DNA of 64,000 nucleotides from Parasitella parasitica (taxonomy: Eukaryota; Mucoromycota; Mucoromycetes; Mucorales; Mucoraceae). The translations under genes were made by a program, and so were the position numbers. Shown here piece by piece: positions 1 through 10,486 of the stretch. Location: positions 199,018-263,017 of the forward strand of contig MU619238.1 of NCBI GenBank assembly GCA_025201805.1, in the 5' to 3' direction. Each line of letters opens with the position of its first letter. Position 1 is the stretch's first letter. The notes below the pieces were generated by a model. The model was not told where the DNA came from. It worked only from the letters and a program-made list of their open reading frames with translations, and did not search any database.

Positions 1-2012
1 GATTTGGAGCTATTGACTATTGCAAAAAGGATACCAAAAATCCGTCTTAATAATTTATACATGCAGGCAAAAATAGTTGAATTTGTTGTTACCCTATACA
101 GGATATATTCAATTGGCCACGTGCAAATACAATGGTGCATGTATTGTGCCTTTATTTCTATTTTATAAACAATTTGTGTAGACATCATAATAACCAAGTG
201 ACACTTATTAGTATTTATTTCTACTTGTCCCAGGCGTTTATATTATTTACCAGTGAACACGGAATTGTGCAAATAGCAATACCCTTTTATCAAAACAGTT
301 GTCTAATAAATTTACGTAGGGGGTCTATTTTAAGGCAGAATGATAGCGTATAAAGGCCACAATGTTAAATATAATCACAATGAATTATATAGCTAAATGT
401 ACAATCACTGCTCCTAGGATCATTGATAATTTCCTTGCTATCATGTTGGCCGTCATATCCTTTACGAAATCAATCTTTGCACATCAGGACCTTGCTTTTC
501 TGTCTGAGGACAGAGAACATCATAAAAGACAGTGATTAGAAAGTATCCATCAGATGAATACCAAGTTTTATAAATTTCGCAGGCACGAAAAATCCTAAAT
601 TTTAGTATATATTTTGGCACAAAATCATTGTTTGTTCAAGCATGATGCATAGTTTTAGAGGTTTGAGGCATTAACTATACATTGAGGATTTAAATAAGAT
701 TGGCATGAATTGTCACTTCAATGAAAGCAGGTCAAGTCATTGATACTGCTCTTGAGTGTCGAAATTTGTCTGCAGGCTCAATTACTATTAAAACGGCTGG
801 ATTCTTTACTCATAGTAGATACCTATGGTGGTCTTTATATGAGACCACATTTCCAGGTTAATTAAAAAACAATGTGTAATTAAAGCGCTTCTGAAATGCT
901 CACTTCTCATACATTTTGCAACGAAGTCAATGGAATTCAAATGTATGATAAATCTTGCCGCTGCACAGTGGCTGCTATATTGGAAGAACGTTTTCTGGAG
1001 ATGATGAAGGAGACAGCCCAAAAATAAAAAATAAAAAAACGAGGAAAATCAAGTGTAAATAACTATCGAAAATCTTGAACGATGAATTCTACCACTAAAT
1101 ATAAGCGTCCAAACAGAAACTGAAGCAATTTAAACGTCTCTAAATATGTATACACTCTTTGAGGATGTATCCATTAGCTGTGTTTTTCAATTTTCTGTTT
1201 AGAAGTATTTGACCACAGATATCGATGGCTAAATTGCGCCAAATGCACATCGCATTTGATTGCCATGTACGCCAACAATTATCATTTAAATCAAATACCT
1301 CATTCAAATTACATCTCGAAAACCCGCTTCTCATCCGACATTACACATTAAATGTATGGCTAATGAAGTTATTGATTGAAGACATCAACATCGCTAAGCT
1401 CGGTAGTTGTGTCAAGTAAGAAGCACTAAAACTTGAAAATTGACAAGACCTCGCACCTGCTAAAAGTTTTTATAGGTTTGGTAGATCCTGAATTCGAATT
1501 TATGAGAAAACGAGGTATACAGGTTCACTCAAGTAATGCTCTCTTTAAAGCCTTTGTAAAGATATTCTGGTCGAACATTAGACAATGCCACAAAAAAAGC
1601 AATAGCGGTGGTTACTGGACTTGTTGCTGATTCGTATATAGCTTATAATACTATGCCACCTATATTACTCATTATATAAGGCTTTATTATTCTGAATACA
1701 TGTTTTTTTCTCATTGGGAAGGAGTAGCAAAGATTGCATGCTGATCCAAGTACTGCATCATCCTATAATTTCTACGTAGGATAATTGCCCAGTCTACGAA
1801 ATCTAAAAAGGCAAAAAAAAAAAACATTGCTCTCATGTAAAATAAGACACCATTATACACATTGTTGTTTCAGGTTGTATAGTATTTAATACGAGACAAA
1901 CATCAACAATAATATAAGTCAAGATGCAAGTGTGCAGATCGCGGATAATATATATATGGTAAATATAAATATAGCACTGTATGTAAAGTTTGAAAGGTAT
2001 GTAGAGGAGGAA
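1..2012. other. Left-end region without a supported gene
   Basis: AT-rich sequence with only short ORFs (up to about 73 codons) on either strand. None has a recognisable domain, and none joins to a neighbour through convincing splice sites. Some pieces (near 1225-1630 on the plus strand) could be decayed mobile-element coding sequence, but I could not name a family. The right end holds the 3' side of the minus-strand Sho1 gene. Confidence 0.5.
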
Positions 2013-3219
2013 TTATAATTCATTATCTTGATGTTGTATTTTTAAGGAGTGTGTACTGTATTTGAGATAAGAGGATATATAATTGCTATTATCGACAGAC
2101 CCAGTAATTATTATGGAAACTATACAAAAACGTGAGTAATAGTGCAAACACAACTCCTGCCCTTTATCACATACATAATTACTAGGAACAATACCAACGG
2201 TGCCATCTCCCTTTCTTGCTTGCCACCAATTACCGCTTTTATTCAGGATTTCTAACTCTTCTCCCTTTACAAAGCTGATTTCGTTTGGGTCATCAGGATT
2301 AGCCGTATCTATAAATATAAGGAGTAAAACACTTAATACTGTATCCTAACATCTGCTCGACAAACATAGAGAGAGAAAGAGAGAGAAAGAAACTTACAGG
2401 CATGAACTGCAGTGGCTGTTGGATTTTGTTGCTGCTGCTGCTGTTGTTGTTGTTCTGATGCCAGACCGGGGGAATTCAATACAGAAGATTGATGGATACT
2501 AGTCATTGAGCTTTGCTGATGATGTTGATGGGTGTAACCAGTCGCTTCGGGTGAAGATAAAGCAACTTTGCTTTCTTTGGGGCTGCCATGTAATCCAATG
2601 GCTGCCACATTTTGTGATTTAGGAAAAGTGAATCCCGAGTAAATCAGTTGAAACACGGCAGATTCCTCTGAACAACCAAAGACAATGACCCAAAAAAACT
2701 TGTTTGGTGGTTAGATATCAAAACAAGTGTACCCAAATCCAACCTCTCACCTGCATGACAATCAAAATAACAGCACCTGCGCCAGCCGCTTGATTTCCAG
2801 CGGAATCGTAGCCCATTAATCCATTGATGGTGGTTGTTAAAAGGGAGATACTTATACCTAAAAATGCTAAAAACTATATATTTATATATATATATATAAA
2901 AGTAAGAAACGTTTGCCATTATCAAGCGTCCATTATTGTCTTATTACCATGATCTGATGATGATGAAATACATTTCGGTAAATGCTAAAGAATATGGCAC
3001 CGAGTAAAAGCAGTTCGTAAATGACAATCCACCAGAGCAAACCAGCTTTGCCTATAATACAAGCGCCAATAAAAGCGATTAGCCAGCCTACCTGCAGAAA
3101 TGTTTAGTCCCTTGGCTCCTCATTTAATACATGTGCCTGAAAAAATATTTTACCACTGACATGATAGCCGAAACCAAGACGATTGGATTTTTTGTAATGT
3201 GTGTAATATTCAATTGCAT
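2013..3219 (-). CDS. sho1: Sho1-type osmosensor: four membrane segments plus SH3
   Basis: Plasma-membrane adaptor of the HOG osmotic-stress pathway; in yeast its SH3 binds the MAPKK Pbs2. The start ATG at 3217-3219 opens [12 protein letters not shown]. Spliced exons give four hydrophobic segments ([69 protein letters not shown]) with short loops, as in Sho1. A Ser/Gln-rich linker follows, with a polyQ tract at about 2430-2455. The C-terminal SH3 starts with [17 protein letters not shown] and has [20 protein letters not shown]. At least five exons; the acceptor before FLAFL is ATATAG and the SH3 exon starts after AATATAG. The C-terminus is uncertain: the frame runs about 54 residues past the SH3 to a stop at 2013, but GTATGT right after SNY could be a donor. 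Identity is strong from domain order; exon ends are inferred. Confidence 0.85.
2425..2460 (-). repeat. CAG/CAA trinucleotide tract coding polyQ
   Basis: Run of CAG and CAA codons on the minus strand, encoding about ten glutamines in the linker between the membrane region and the SH3 of the Sho1-like protein. It is a likely length-variable site. Confidence 0.8.
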
Positions 3220-4402
3220 TTTATTTTCTATCTAACGTAAACAATAGAAACAGAAAAGTGTAAGGAAAGGAAGGAGATAAATTTAAATGGGTGGGTGAGG
3301 GGGGAAGAGGACTCTGATGCCCTTGATGTAAAACGTATAAAATAGGAGAGCAAGAGAGAAAGAAAAAAAATTGTAACAAAGAAAATTATATATCAATTTA
3401 AATCAGGTAACGCAAGAATAATAGATCCTCTTTGTCTGTTCCAAAAACTTTATTGTTCTGATAGTCCAATGCCAATTGACATTTTTGAAAACACTTTACG
3501 CTTTTCTCTATTGACGCTTTAGACTATGCAAATTTGTACATCTGAAAAACTTAAATTGCACTTTTTGGAAACTCGATTTTGCCATATCAGTTTGCGTTTA
3601 AACATAAGCATCAAAGGCTAAAACTATCAATATTTGTTTTTCAAAGAGTCTATACCCAGAGACATTTTTAAACATGTTTACAGAATGGCATCTTATGTTC
3701 CTGAGATATGGCCTTATCTCAGTCACTCTTAATTTTAAATCATCGGTACTGTTCTTTTGACATTGTCTCTGACCAATTCAAATCATGCCATATAATTTGT
3801 TTATTTGAAGCTCATGATATTTATCTGATGCGTTTCCGCCGACAAAACGTGTGATGAGAAAATCATAGATTTTTTGCGAGGGTTTACAAGAAACAACGGA
3901 TGGAAAACATTTCTCAAAAATGAACAGCTTTTTGCTATAGGTCTTTTTAGTCGAAAATGATTAGATTTAGTTATGCTTAAAATGGACTTTTGGTCGAAAA
4001 AACAATAGCCAAAGCAAAAAAAACATAATGTCGGGAAATGAATACTTTTACCACCACCACCACCATTTAACATCAGATCTCAATGAATGGAAGCATACGA
4101 ATTGCTCCATAAGGAAGACTGGCCATAATATAAGGTCAAAATGAAAAGGTGTATACCCAAATTGTGGTGCTGAGAAGCTTGAAAAAGTTTTTAAAAGTGC
4201 TCCAACTGCCGAAAATCGTCGAGCATTAATCAATCCCTGTTTTGATCCTCAGGTCAGTTGTCCGGTTAGGGGAAAAAAAAAGCCTCTGTAACGCCCGCCC
4301 CCCCCCCACTCTCTCGATCTTCGATGCCTAAAACGAAATAAAATGGTAACACCTGCAATCCAGTAGCCGCATCTCTTTTCTTCCCATCGAATTTAGCAAA
4401 TA
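3220..4402. other. Intergenic region between sho1 and NSRP1
   Basis: Holds the upstream regions of two divergent genes. Minus-strand ORFs at 3801-4073 and 4048-4233 have no recognised domain and contain poly-Gly/Trp low complexity from a CCA repeat. On the plus strand a short open piece (about 4150-4250) looks protein-like but matches nothing I know. A 10-nt C run lies at 4298-4307. No gene is called. Confidence 0.45.
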
Positions 4403-5527
4403 ATGCAAGGAATGAAATATGGATTAAATATGCAGAAAAAGAAAGCGTCTAGCACTGCCAAACCTATGTTTCGTCGTGCTAATGCATTTGGCGATGCCAG
4501 CGATGACGACGAGGACGGCGACAACATGGAGGAGCAAAAACAGAACACAAAAAACCAAAAAGCAAAAGCCCAAGTCAATAAGCAACTTTCAAGCTACAAT
4601 ACTATGACCAAAAAGATTGCTGAGCAACAAGCCAAAGCATTAGAAGAAGATCCCAACATTTTTGACTACGACGCCGTCTACGACGATCTCAAAGACGCAG
4701 AGAAGAAGAAAAAGGAAGCCGTCAAGCCCTCCGCCAAAAAGGCCAAATACATATCCGGTTTATTAGAAATGGCAGAGATTAGAAAGAGAGACCGCGTGCT
4801 TGCTGAAGAAAAGAAAATAGCAAGGGAAAGAGAAGCAGAAGGCGACGAGTTTGCTGATAAAGACGTCTATGTAACAGAAGCATTTAAAAAGCAAAAGGAA
4901 GAGTTGGAGCGTATCGAGAAGGAAGAAAAAGAACGTGAAGCATTAGCGGATAAAACGAGAGGCATGGATCAATTTTATAAACGAGTTTTAGAGAAGAAAG
5001 AAGCAGAACATCAAGCGTTAATGAAAGCCGTAGCGGATAAAAGCAAGAATAGAAAATCAGAGTCAAAACCCGTAATAGTTGACGAGGACGATGTAAAATT
5101 GGCTGAACGAGCAACAAAAGAAGGCAAGGCTGTCATGGTCAATGATAACAACGAGATTGTGGATAAAAGACAGCTATTAGGCGCTGGACTGAACGTCAAG
5201 CCAAAATTTGGTACACTGGGCTCTTTAGCTGCGTCGGATGATCGCATCAAAGAGCGCATGGCAGAATATGAGGAATACAAGCAAAAAAAGGTACAGGAAT
5301 ATGAGTCAAGACGAAGGCAAGGTAGAGACAGTGATGAACGTGAGCGTCTCAGCAAAGAAGTGGAGAAACAGATGATGGAGGTCAAGCAAAAGGAAAAGGA
5401 AGAACGAGAGCAAAAGCAAAAGGAATTAGAGGCGCGGGCGACTGCAAAACGCACAACAGACGATGTTGCTATGAGTGCGAGAGATCGTTATTTAGCAAGA
5501 AAGAAACAAAAATTGCAGGAGAAATAA
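4403..5527 (+). CDS. NSRP1: NSRP1/CCDC55-like nuclear speckle splicing regulator
   Basis: Single-exon protein of 374 residues, highly charged and rich in Lys and Glu. The N-terminus MQGMKYGLNMQKKK followed by FRRANAFGDASDDDED matches the start of the NSRP1 (DUF2040) family, where a short basic stretch precedes an N-x-FGD-x-SDDD motif. The conserved DPNIFDYDAVYDDL and AKYISGLLEMAEIRKRDR blocks are present at about residues 83-135, followed by the ER-rich coiled coil and the D-VYVTEAFKKQKEEL block. In animals the protein is nuclear and affects alternative splice-site choice; a spliceosome-linked role here is inferred. The gene ends 32 nt from the convergent PKA-R gene. Length agrees with fungal members, although the human protein has a long RS-rich tail that is missing here. 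Confidence 0.88.
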   Translation: MQGMKYGLNMQKKKASSTAKPMFRRANAFGDASDDDEDGDNMEEQKQNTKNQKAKAQVNKQLSSYNTMTKKIAEQQAKALEEDPNIFDYDAVYDDLKDAEKKKKEAVKPSAKKAKYISGLLEMAEIRKRDRVLAEEKKIAREREAEGDEFADKDVYVTEAFKKQKEELERIEKEEKEREALADKTRGMDQFYKRVLEKKEAEHQALMKAVADKSKNRKSESKPVIVDEDDVKLAERATKEGKAVMVNDNNEIVDKRQLLGAGLNVKPKFGTLGSLAASDDRIKERMAEYEEYKQKKVQEYESRRRQGRDSDERERLSKEVEKQMMEVKQKEKEEREQKQKELEARATAKRTTDDVAMSARDRYLARKKQKLQEK

Positions 5528-5559
5528 TAAAAACTCGTATGTTTATTAGGTTGATGGAT

Positions 5560-6802
5560 TCAAGATCTTGCCTCTTGAAGTATAGCATGGTAGTTGACTG
5601 AATTACGTTTTAAAATGTCCATGACAGGGCCCAGCAATCGTGTAAAGGCTGCTTTTCCTAATGTAACGCATTTCAAATCTCCTTTCGCAACAACAGTAGC
5701 AGCTCTGGGTTTATCTGTCAGTAATGCGAGTTCTAGGTTTGTGTATGATGAACAGGTTAGCACATATATAGAGTACATCAACTGTGACACACTTGCCTCC
5801 AAAGTAATCACCATGCTTCATTTCATTCACCAGCTGAAACTGACCGCCATTTTCAGTCTTGTAAAAGAGAGCATGTCCACGCTCAATCAAGTAGAAATTC
5901 TCGCCCGCATCGCCTTGATTCAGCACGACTTCCTTGTCATGAAACGAAACAGGCTCCAAGGCATCAGCAATTTTGTGCATCTCAGCCAATTCCAATGATT
6001 GAAACAAGGGAACACCCTTTAAGAACTCTTCGTGCATTAAACGCTTTTTGGAGTTGTGATCCATCAAAATGGACCGAAACGATACTCGATCCAAGGCCCA
6101 CAGGATAACATCTGACGTTGCTTTGATGGTAGCTGCACGTGGTGCGTTATACATCAAGGCCAACTCGCCGAAATTCCCACTTCGCTCATAGCGAGTGACA
6201 AGTGTATTATCCACGTAGCAATCCAGTGTGCCGCTCGAGACAATATAGAAAAAGTCGCCGACCGCACCTTGCTCAATCACAACATCGCCTTTACGAAATC
6301 GCTTCTCCTCCATGCAGTCAATGACGTCTTGACGTTGATCCTCTTCCAATGTCTTGTACAGGAAATGGCATTGTAAGGAGCTAGTGATCATGTCGATCTC
6401 AGCCTGTGGTTTGGGGATCTTTTTTTTCTGCGTCTTTTGTGTCGGCTGCAGCGATTCTGCACTGACAGAAACTCGACGGTTTCTGAGATTTGTGTTTTTC
6501 TGGAAGTTTGGGAGATGGTCAGATACCATGTCTTCATCTTCATCCACTTTGTGGAGAGCATGGATTTCTTGCTCTTTGGCGTAGGGATTTATACCACCTG
6601 TTTGGCTGTCTGATGTAGTGGATTGATGAGATCGATTTTGAGACCTTTCCTCCAGCAGCTTTTGAAGAAAAAAATCAAAACAAAACTGGAGTGTGTCTTC
6701 AGGGTTTCTTTGCTTCACTTGCTGATTCAATTCGTGAATCAGATTTTGATACTCCTGTGATGAGGCAGGCTGTGTGGAAAATGGATGTACACTATCAGGC
6801 AT
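5560..6802 (-). CDS. pkaR: cAMP-dependent protein kinase regulatory subunit
   Basis: Holds PKA catalytic subunits inactive until cAMP binds; it acts in the cytosol and nucleus. Two exons (6802-5797 and 5732-5560) give 392 residues. Order: N-terminal dimerisation/docking helix ([21 protein letters not shown]), linker with the inhibitor site [10 protein letters not shown] (a phosphorylatable RRxS site), then two cyclic-nucleotide-binding domains. Domain A carries [16 protein letters not shown], the phosphate-binding cassette. Domain B carries [16 protein letters not shown], formed only after splicing. The single 64-nt intron (5733-5796) starts with GCAAGT and ends CTAG, so it is a GC-AG intron. 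No in-frame GT donor would restore the conserved FGEL. The gene is convergent with the NSRP1-like gene, 32 nt away. Symbol after the usual fungal name. Confidence 0.95.
5733..5796 (-). other. GC-AG intron in the PKA regulatory subunit gene
   Basis: The exon reads GGAG then GCAAGTGTG, an AG/GCAAGT donor typical of GC-AG introns, and the acceptor reads ACCTAG followed by AACTCGC. Splicing joins GG-A-G with AA to give Gly-Glu-Leu in the highly conserved cyclic-nucleotide cassette. Intron length 64 nt. Functional splicing is inferred from frame and conservation. Confidence 0.85.
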
Positions 6803-6970
6803 TTTTTATTATATGTAACGAAAAAAAAAAAAAAAAAGAGAGATAAAGACGATATTTACTCGGGCAATTTCTCAGCTTAGACCATTCTATGTAATCATGC
6901 AAAAAAAGAAAAAAAAAGAAAAAAGAGAAACATGAATGAGACATTTCCAATACATCAAACTTACAGTAGC

Positions 6971-7667
6971 CTACCTTGGCAATTCAAATTTTTGGCCTTG
7001 TTTGATCACCTTTACATAGTAGATGTAGAAAAAGTCGCTGTACAATGCCGTCTGAATAAACCCTGCCACCCAAGCAATCCAGTCTGTGTGTCCTTCATCA
7101 ATGTATCTATACACCCAATTCAGCAAATACAGTCCTCTGTAAGCTCCCAATGCAAACAAGTAGTGCGTAGTGATTGTTTCGGCCTCGCCCGTTCTTTGCA
7201 GCATGAACAGCTGTGGCAAAATGGCAACAGATTCCAGCCAGATTGAGAAGCTCCAAAGTATCTCAATCGCGGTATATACATAGGTGGTTGCTACGCCAAC
7301 TATGGCTGCTCCAACCAGCAAATATTCGATTCTAAAAAGGTCCAATCCAGCATCATTAGTGGCCTTGTATTTGAAACGCATCAGATACACAATGTAGAGG
7401 GAGGAGGCGATGAAAAATATCTTCATCACTGTGTTGTAGATGGAAACTCTTTTCACAAAGAGATCCAAATAACGTGTCAAGAACACAATAGAGTACAGCA
7501 ATTGCGTTTTAAACGAGATGCCTTTTATCCTTAAGGGTTAGTTATACACCCACCACATGTGCGCAATGACACTTACCAATGCAGGATTTGGTCTTTCTTA
7601 TCTTTAATAAGAGAATGAAAATGGATGCTAAATGCATTATGTCTGCTACAAGTCGAAATATATTCAT
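6971..7667 (-). CDS. erd2: ER lumen protein retaining receptor (KDEL/HDEL receptor)
   Basis: Golgi/ER membrane receptor that returns soluble proteins with a C-terminal HDEL/KDEL signal to the ER by COPI vesicles. Two exons (7667-7577 and 7521-6971, intron 55 nt with GTAAGT and AAAAG) give 213 residues, the normal family size. Start MNIFRLVADIMHLASIFILL matches the family N-terminus. Conserved blocks follow: KTKSCIGISFKTQLLY, the FLTRYLDLF segment, VWSFSIWLES-like WSFSIWLESVAILPQL, then ALGAYRGLYLLNW and a last helix with YSDFFYIYY. Seven membrane segments are expected. The C-terminal KQGQKFELPR resembles the conserved cytosolic tail. It is a single clear orthologue with no oddities seen. Confidence 0.97.
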
Positions 7668-7871
7668 TTTGCTGTGAATTCGACAAAAGACAGAGAGAGA
7701 AAGCCGCCATGCAGTTCATTTAGAACGGTTTTAAAGGGGCCTACGTGACTTTACGTGGATAGGGGGTAATTTGGCGCACTGCACTATGGAATTCGCAAAA
7801 ATAGCATCAACACACTGCTGGCAATGACATGTAACAGCAGTCTTGACGTGCTATTGGTAATGGTGATACAA

Positions 7872-8445
7872 CTAGTAGATTTCTTCTGGTTGCCGACAGT
7901 TCACGTAAAATACAAAAACACCAATGGAACCAAAAGCACGTATGCTGCTCAACAATGCTAATGCCAACGAAAACATAACACTGTAGCTGATTGTGCGTGC
8001 TAGATATGCTGATGTTGCATTTGTGACCAATGTTCTAGGATATCTAGCAAACAAATACCAAATTATCTCATTCCGATACTCTTGCGTAAGAGGATCAATC
8101 ATTATCGCTCTTTCTGTCGAATACTTACATAGATGGTGCAACATGTTACGCAGACAATCTAGACATTGCATTGCGTTGTGACAAGGGGATGAATATTCTA
8201 GTAAGGTAGGCGTGTTAGCATCTATGTTAAGAAACCCCACCCCCACCCCCTCCCATTTGATGAGAGTGGCTATGCCAAGTTAAATCACTAATTTCTACCT
8301 CCATAATCTTGCATAGTCGCACTGACAAAATCCTCGTCAAAACAAAATACGCCAGTTGACGTTGATTGGCCCAGCTATAAACAGTTTTCAAGCATTGTTT
8401 TATTACATCTACTGATGCTCTTACTGTAACGATATACACAACCAA
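7872..8445 (-). CDS. Doubtful hypothetical gene, two overlapping frames
   Basis: Two minus-strand open stretches (8445-8227, 72 codons; 8246-7872, 124 codons) overlap across a G-rich segment at about 8235-8255. They might be one gene joined by a short intron, GTGGGGG...CATAG. The second stretch has a possible membrane segment near its end (SVMFSLALALLSSI). I recognise no domain, and base composition is not clearly coding. This could equally be noncoding sequence between erd2 and the EF-hand gene. Confidence 0.2.
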
Positions 8446-8672
8446 ATTTTGGGGTATACATGCGTATAAATATTAGAGAATCATACGGCCTTATTTAATT
8501 TACAAAGTGATATCTTGGAGGCCCCATCCAAGTCCTAAAGGGTGCGCTTTTACTACCATGTAAACTCACGAATCGATTGTCTCACAAGTAAACCATTGAG
8601 TGTTGGCTTTATTTTTTATATTATAAAAGTTATTATTATTGCTATTATTACTATTGCTATTGCTGTATTTAT

Positions 8673-9861
8673 TTATTTAATGTTAGTAGTTATACTTGAC
8701 AAAGTGCTCTGTTTTTTCGGAGCGGCCATGTTGTTGCTGTCGCCTATTTCCATGGAGGTTAATGCAGCATCCAAACTAGTCATGCTAGTCGGACGACTCA
8801 GTGGTTTCCTTTCTGTAGAACTTGCAGATACACTGCCATTATTGCTCAAGCGATGCTGTTGCTGGTGGTGGCTGTATTCCAACAGCTCGGCTTGTGACAA
8901 TCTAACAGACAATTTGGATGAAGAGGGTGATTTGTTGCCATTGTTGGTATGCGAAATAGAGGACCGAATAGAAGCTGCACGAGAAGGAGCTCGAGGAAAA
9001 GTGGATATGTGGTGTTCGGCTAAAAATTGCTCTAAAAAGTCGACAATCAAAGGCTCTTTCATGGCAGATAATTTATACTCGTCAAATGACTAATTGCATA
9101 TACACGTTAATGATTGTGTGTCATCTTGTCTCCATACACTATACTACCAATCGTCCGTCGTTATCGACATCAAAGTCCTTAAACATATGCTCGATCATCT
9201 CTTTGATTTCGTTAGTTCGATCTTCCTTTGAAAAGGTCACTGACTGACAAATGGAATCAGCTGCATTACCAACAAGTTTTGTGAACAGACATTTACCAGT
9301 TTCAACATGACTCTTTCAAGCTCTGTGTTTGTTAAATAGCCATCCTTGTTCACGTCGTATAATTTGAATGACACTATACATGTAGTATTGAGTTTATGGA
9401 TTTTCCCACACAATTTTTTTTACACACTACATGTTAATTTTTCCTCTGGGGTGCCTTTCATAAACACACTGAGGCCGTCCACAAATTCGCTGAAATCAAT
9501 CGCCTTGTTATTATCGACGTCGAATGCCGAGTACAGCTGCTCCAAGAAAACATCATCGTTCGACGACACCGATGGCACATATTTTCTTACAGTCTATCGA
9601 TTAGAACACGCAGTTTAGATACAGCAGTCTGCAGACACAATGGATAACCAAACCTCTTTGAATACTTGCTGTGTTATGTTGGTATTGTTTGAATGAGAAG
9701 TAGCGTCCACCTTGTGTCGGAGATCATGAATCTCTTTTTTCGTAACTGCTCATCAGGACGTTTGTTATTTCATGTTTATCAGGGGGGATTGTGTACTTAC
9801 AGTGTGTTTTCTTTGACAAAATGTTGTTTTCTTGACGTTCTCTGCTTTTCGTTTGTCCCAT
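8673..9861 (-). CDS. EF-hand calcium-binding protein, likely myristoylated
   Basis: Calcium sensor of the calcineurin B/NCS-like superfamily. Exons inferred on the minus strand begin MGQTKSRERQEN (9861), where Gly2 and Ser6 fit N-myristoylation. FTKKEIHDLRHK follows after a GTAAGT intron, then a 60-nt intron, then three EF-hand loops: DVDNNKAIDFSEF, DVNKDGYLTNTEL and DVDNDGRLSFDEY (the last created by splicing L/GTAGTA...ATTAG/SFDEY). Next comes MKEPLIVDFLEQFL, then a Ser-rich low-complexity tail of about 115 residues ending at 8673. Oddity: between MLKL and VGNAADSI a 22-nt stretch (9281-9302) breaks the frame, and no acceptable intron removes it. It may be an error, an unusual intron or gene damage. 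The precise partner is unknown; a membrane-bound calcium sensor is inferred. Confidence 0.75.
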
Positions 9862-10486
9862 TGCAAATCTATAAAGAGAGAGAGAAAATAAAAATAAAAA
9901 TAAAAATAAAAAAAAAAAGACTGAAATAGAAATGAAAATAAAAGTTCTTAAAATAAAAAAAGAGAGTATAAAGGTAATTCTTCACCTCACCCCATTATTT
10001 GCTTTGCTACACAAAAAAAGCAATGTTGAACATCATCCAATTGGGATCCTGGATTTGTCTCTTCCAGGCTTTAGAGTTGTCGTAGTAAGGCTGCAAATCA
10101 TATATGCTGCACTGCGTGTGTACACTTATGTCAGGAGATATATACACATGGGTGGCAAATTGACATGTCCACTTGAACAATGCAAACGCTCAATACAATT
10201 TGGTGCGCCAGACAATAAAGTAGCACAGTTTGCACTGCACTGTTTCTTGGTCATGTTTGAACATGCTCGGCAGGGTTGAAGCACATGCATTTATAAATCC
10301 AATTGTAGTGTTATTTTGTCTAAACTGACAGAGCAATTCATTTTCGAATGTTCCCTTGGAACTTTTGCCACTTGAATGACCAACATCAGCTAGACTTAGA
10401 GGTCTTAAATTCCTAACGTAGGACGTGAGTTTATTCTATTTCGAGTACTACATGAGGTCTGAATGGGCAATTGCTCTCAAGAATTA
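9862..10486. other. Short intergenic region with low-complexity A-rich tract
   Basis: Begins with an A-rich stretch of AAAATA units (about 9880-9960) upstream of the EF-hand gene. The rest contains only the small cysteine-rich frame listed separately and a plus-strand open frame (9932-10279) without recognisable features. Confidence 0.4.
10126..10290 (-). CDS. Possible small cysteine-rich peptide ORF, 54 codons
   Basis: An ATG at 10288-10290 opens a 54-codon frame ending TAA at 10126-10128. It has seven cysteines (residues 7, 10, 18, 22, 32, 38 and 49), starting MHVLQPCRACSNMTKKQCSA. No signal peptide is visible in this frame, although an upstream exon cannot be excluded. The cysteine density is unusual for random AT-rich DNA. 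I do not recognise a family and a chance frame is possible. Confidence 0.2.
   Translation of the reverse strand: MHVLQPCRACSNMTKKQCSANCATLLSGAPNCIERLHCSSGHVNLPPMCIYLLT

Noticed and set aside
5011-5454. 147-codon Ser/Phe-rich minus-strand frame
   Set aside because: It is the antisense shadow of the NSRP1-like Lys/Glu-rich coding exon.
8542-9093. 183-codon plus-strand frame with a hydrophobic start
   Set aside because: Antisense shadow of the Ser-rich tail of the EF-hand gene; its hydrophobic stretch comes from ATT repeats.
9932-10279. 115-codon plus-strand open frame beside the EF-hand gene
   Set aside because: Starts in an AAAATA-rich stretch and shows no domain or codon bias. The opposite strand holds an equally plausible small frame.
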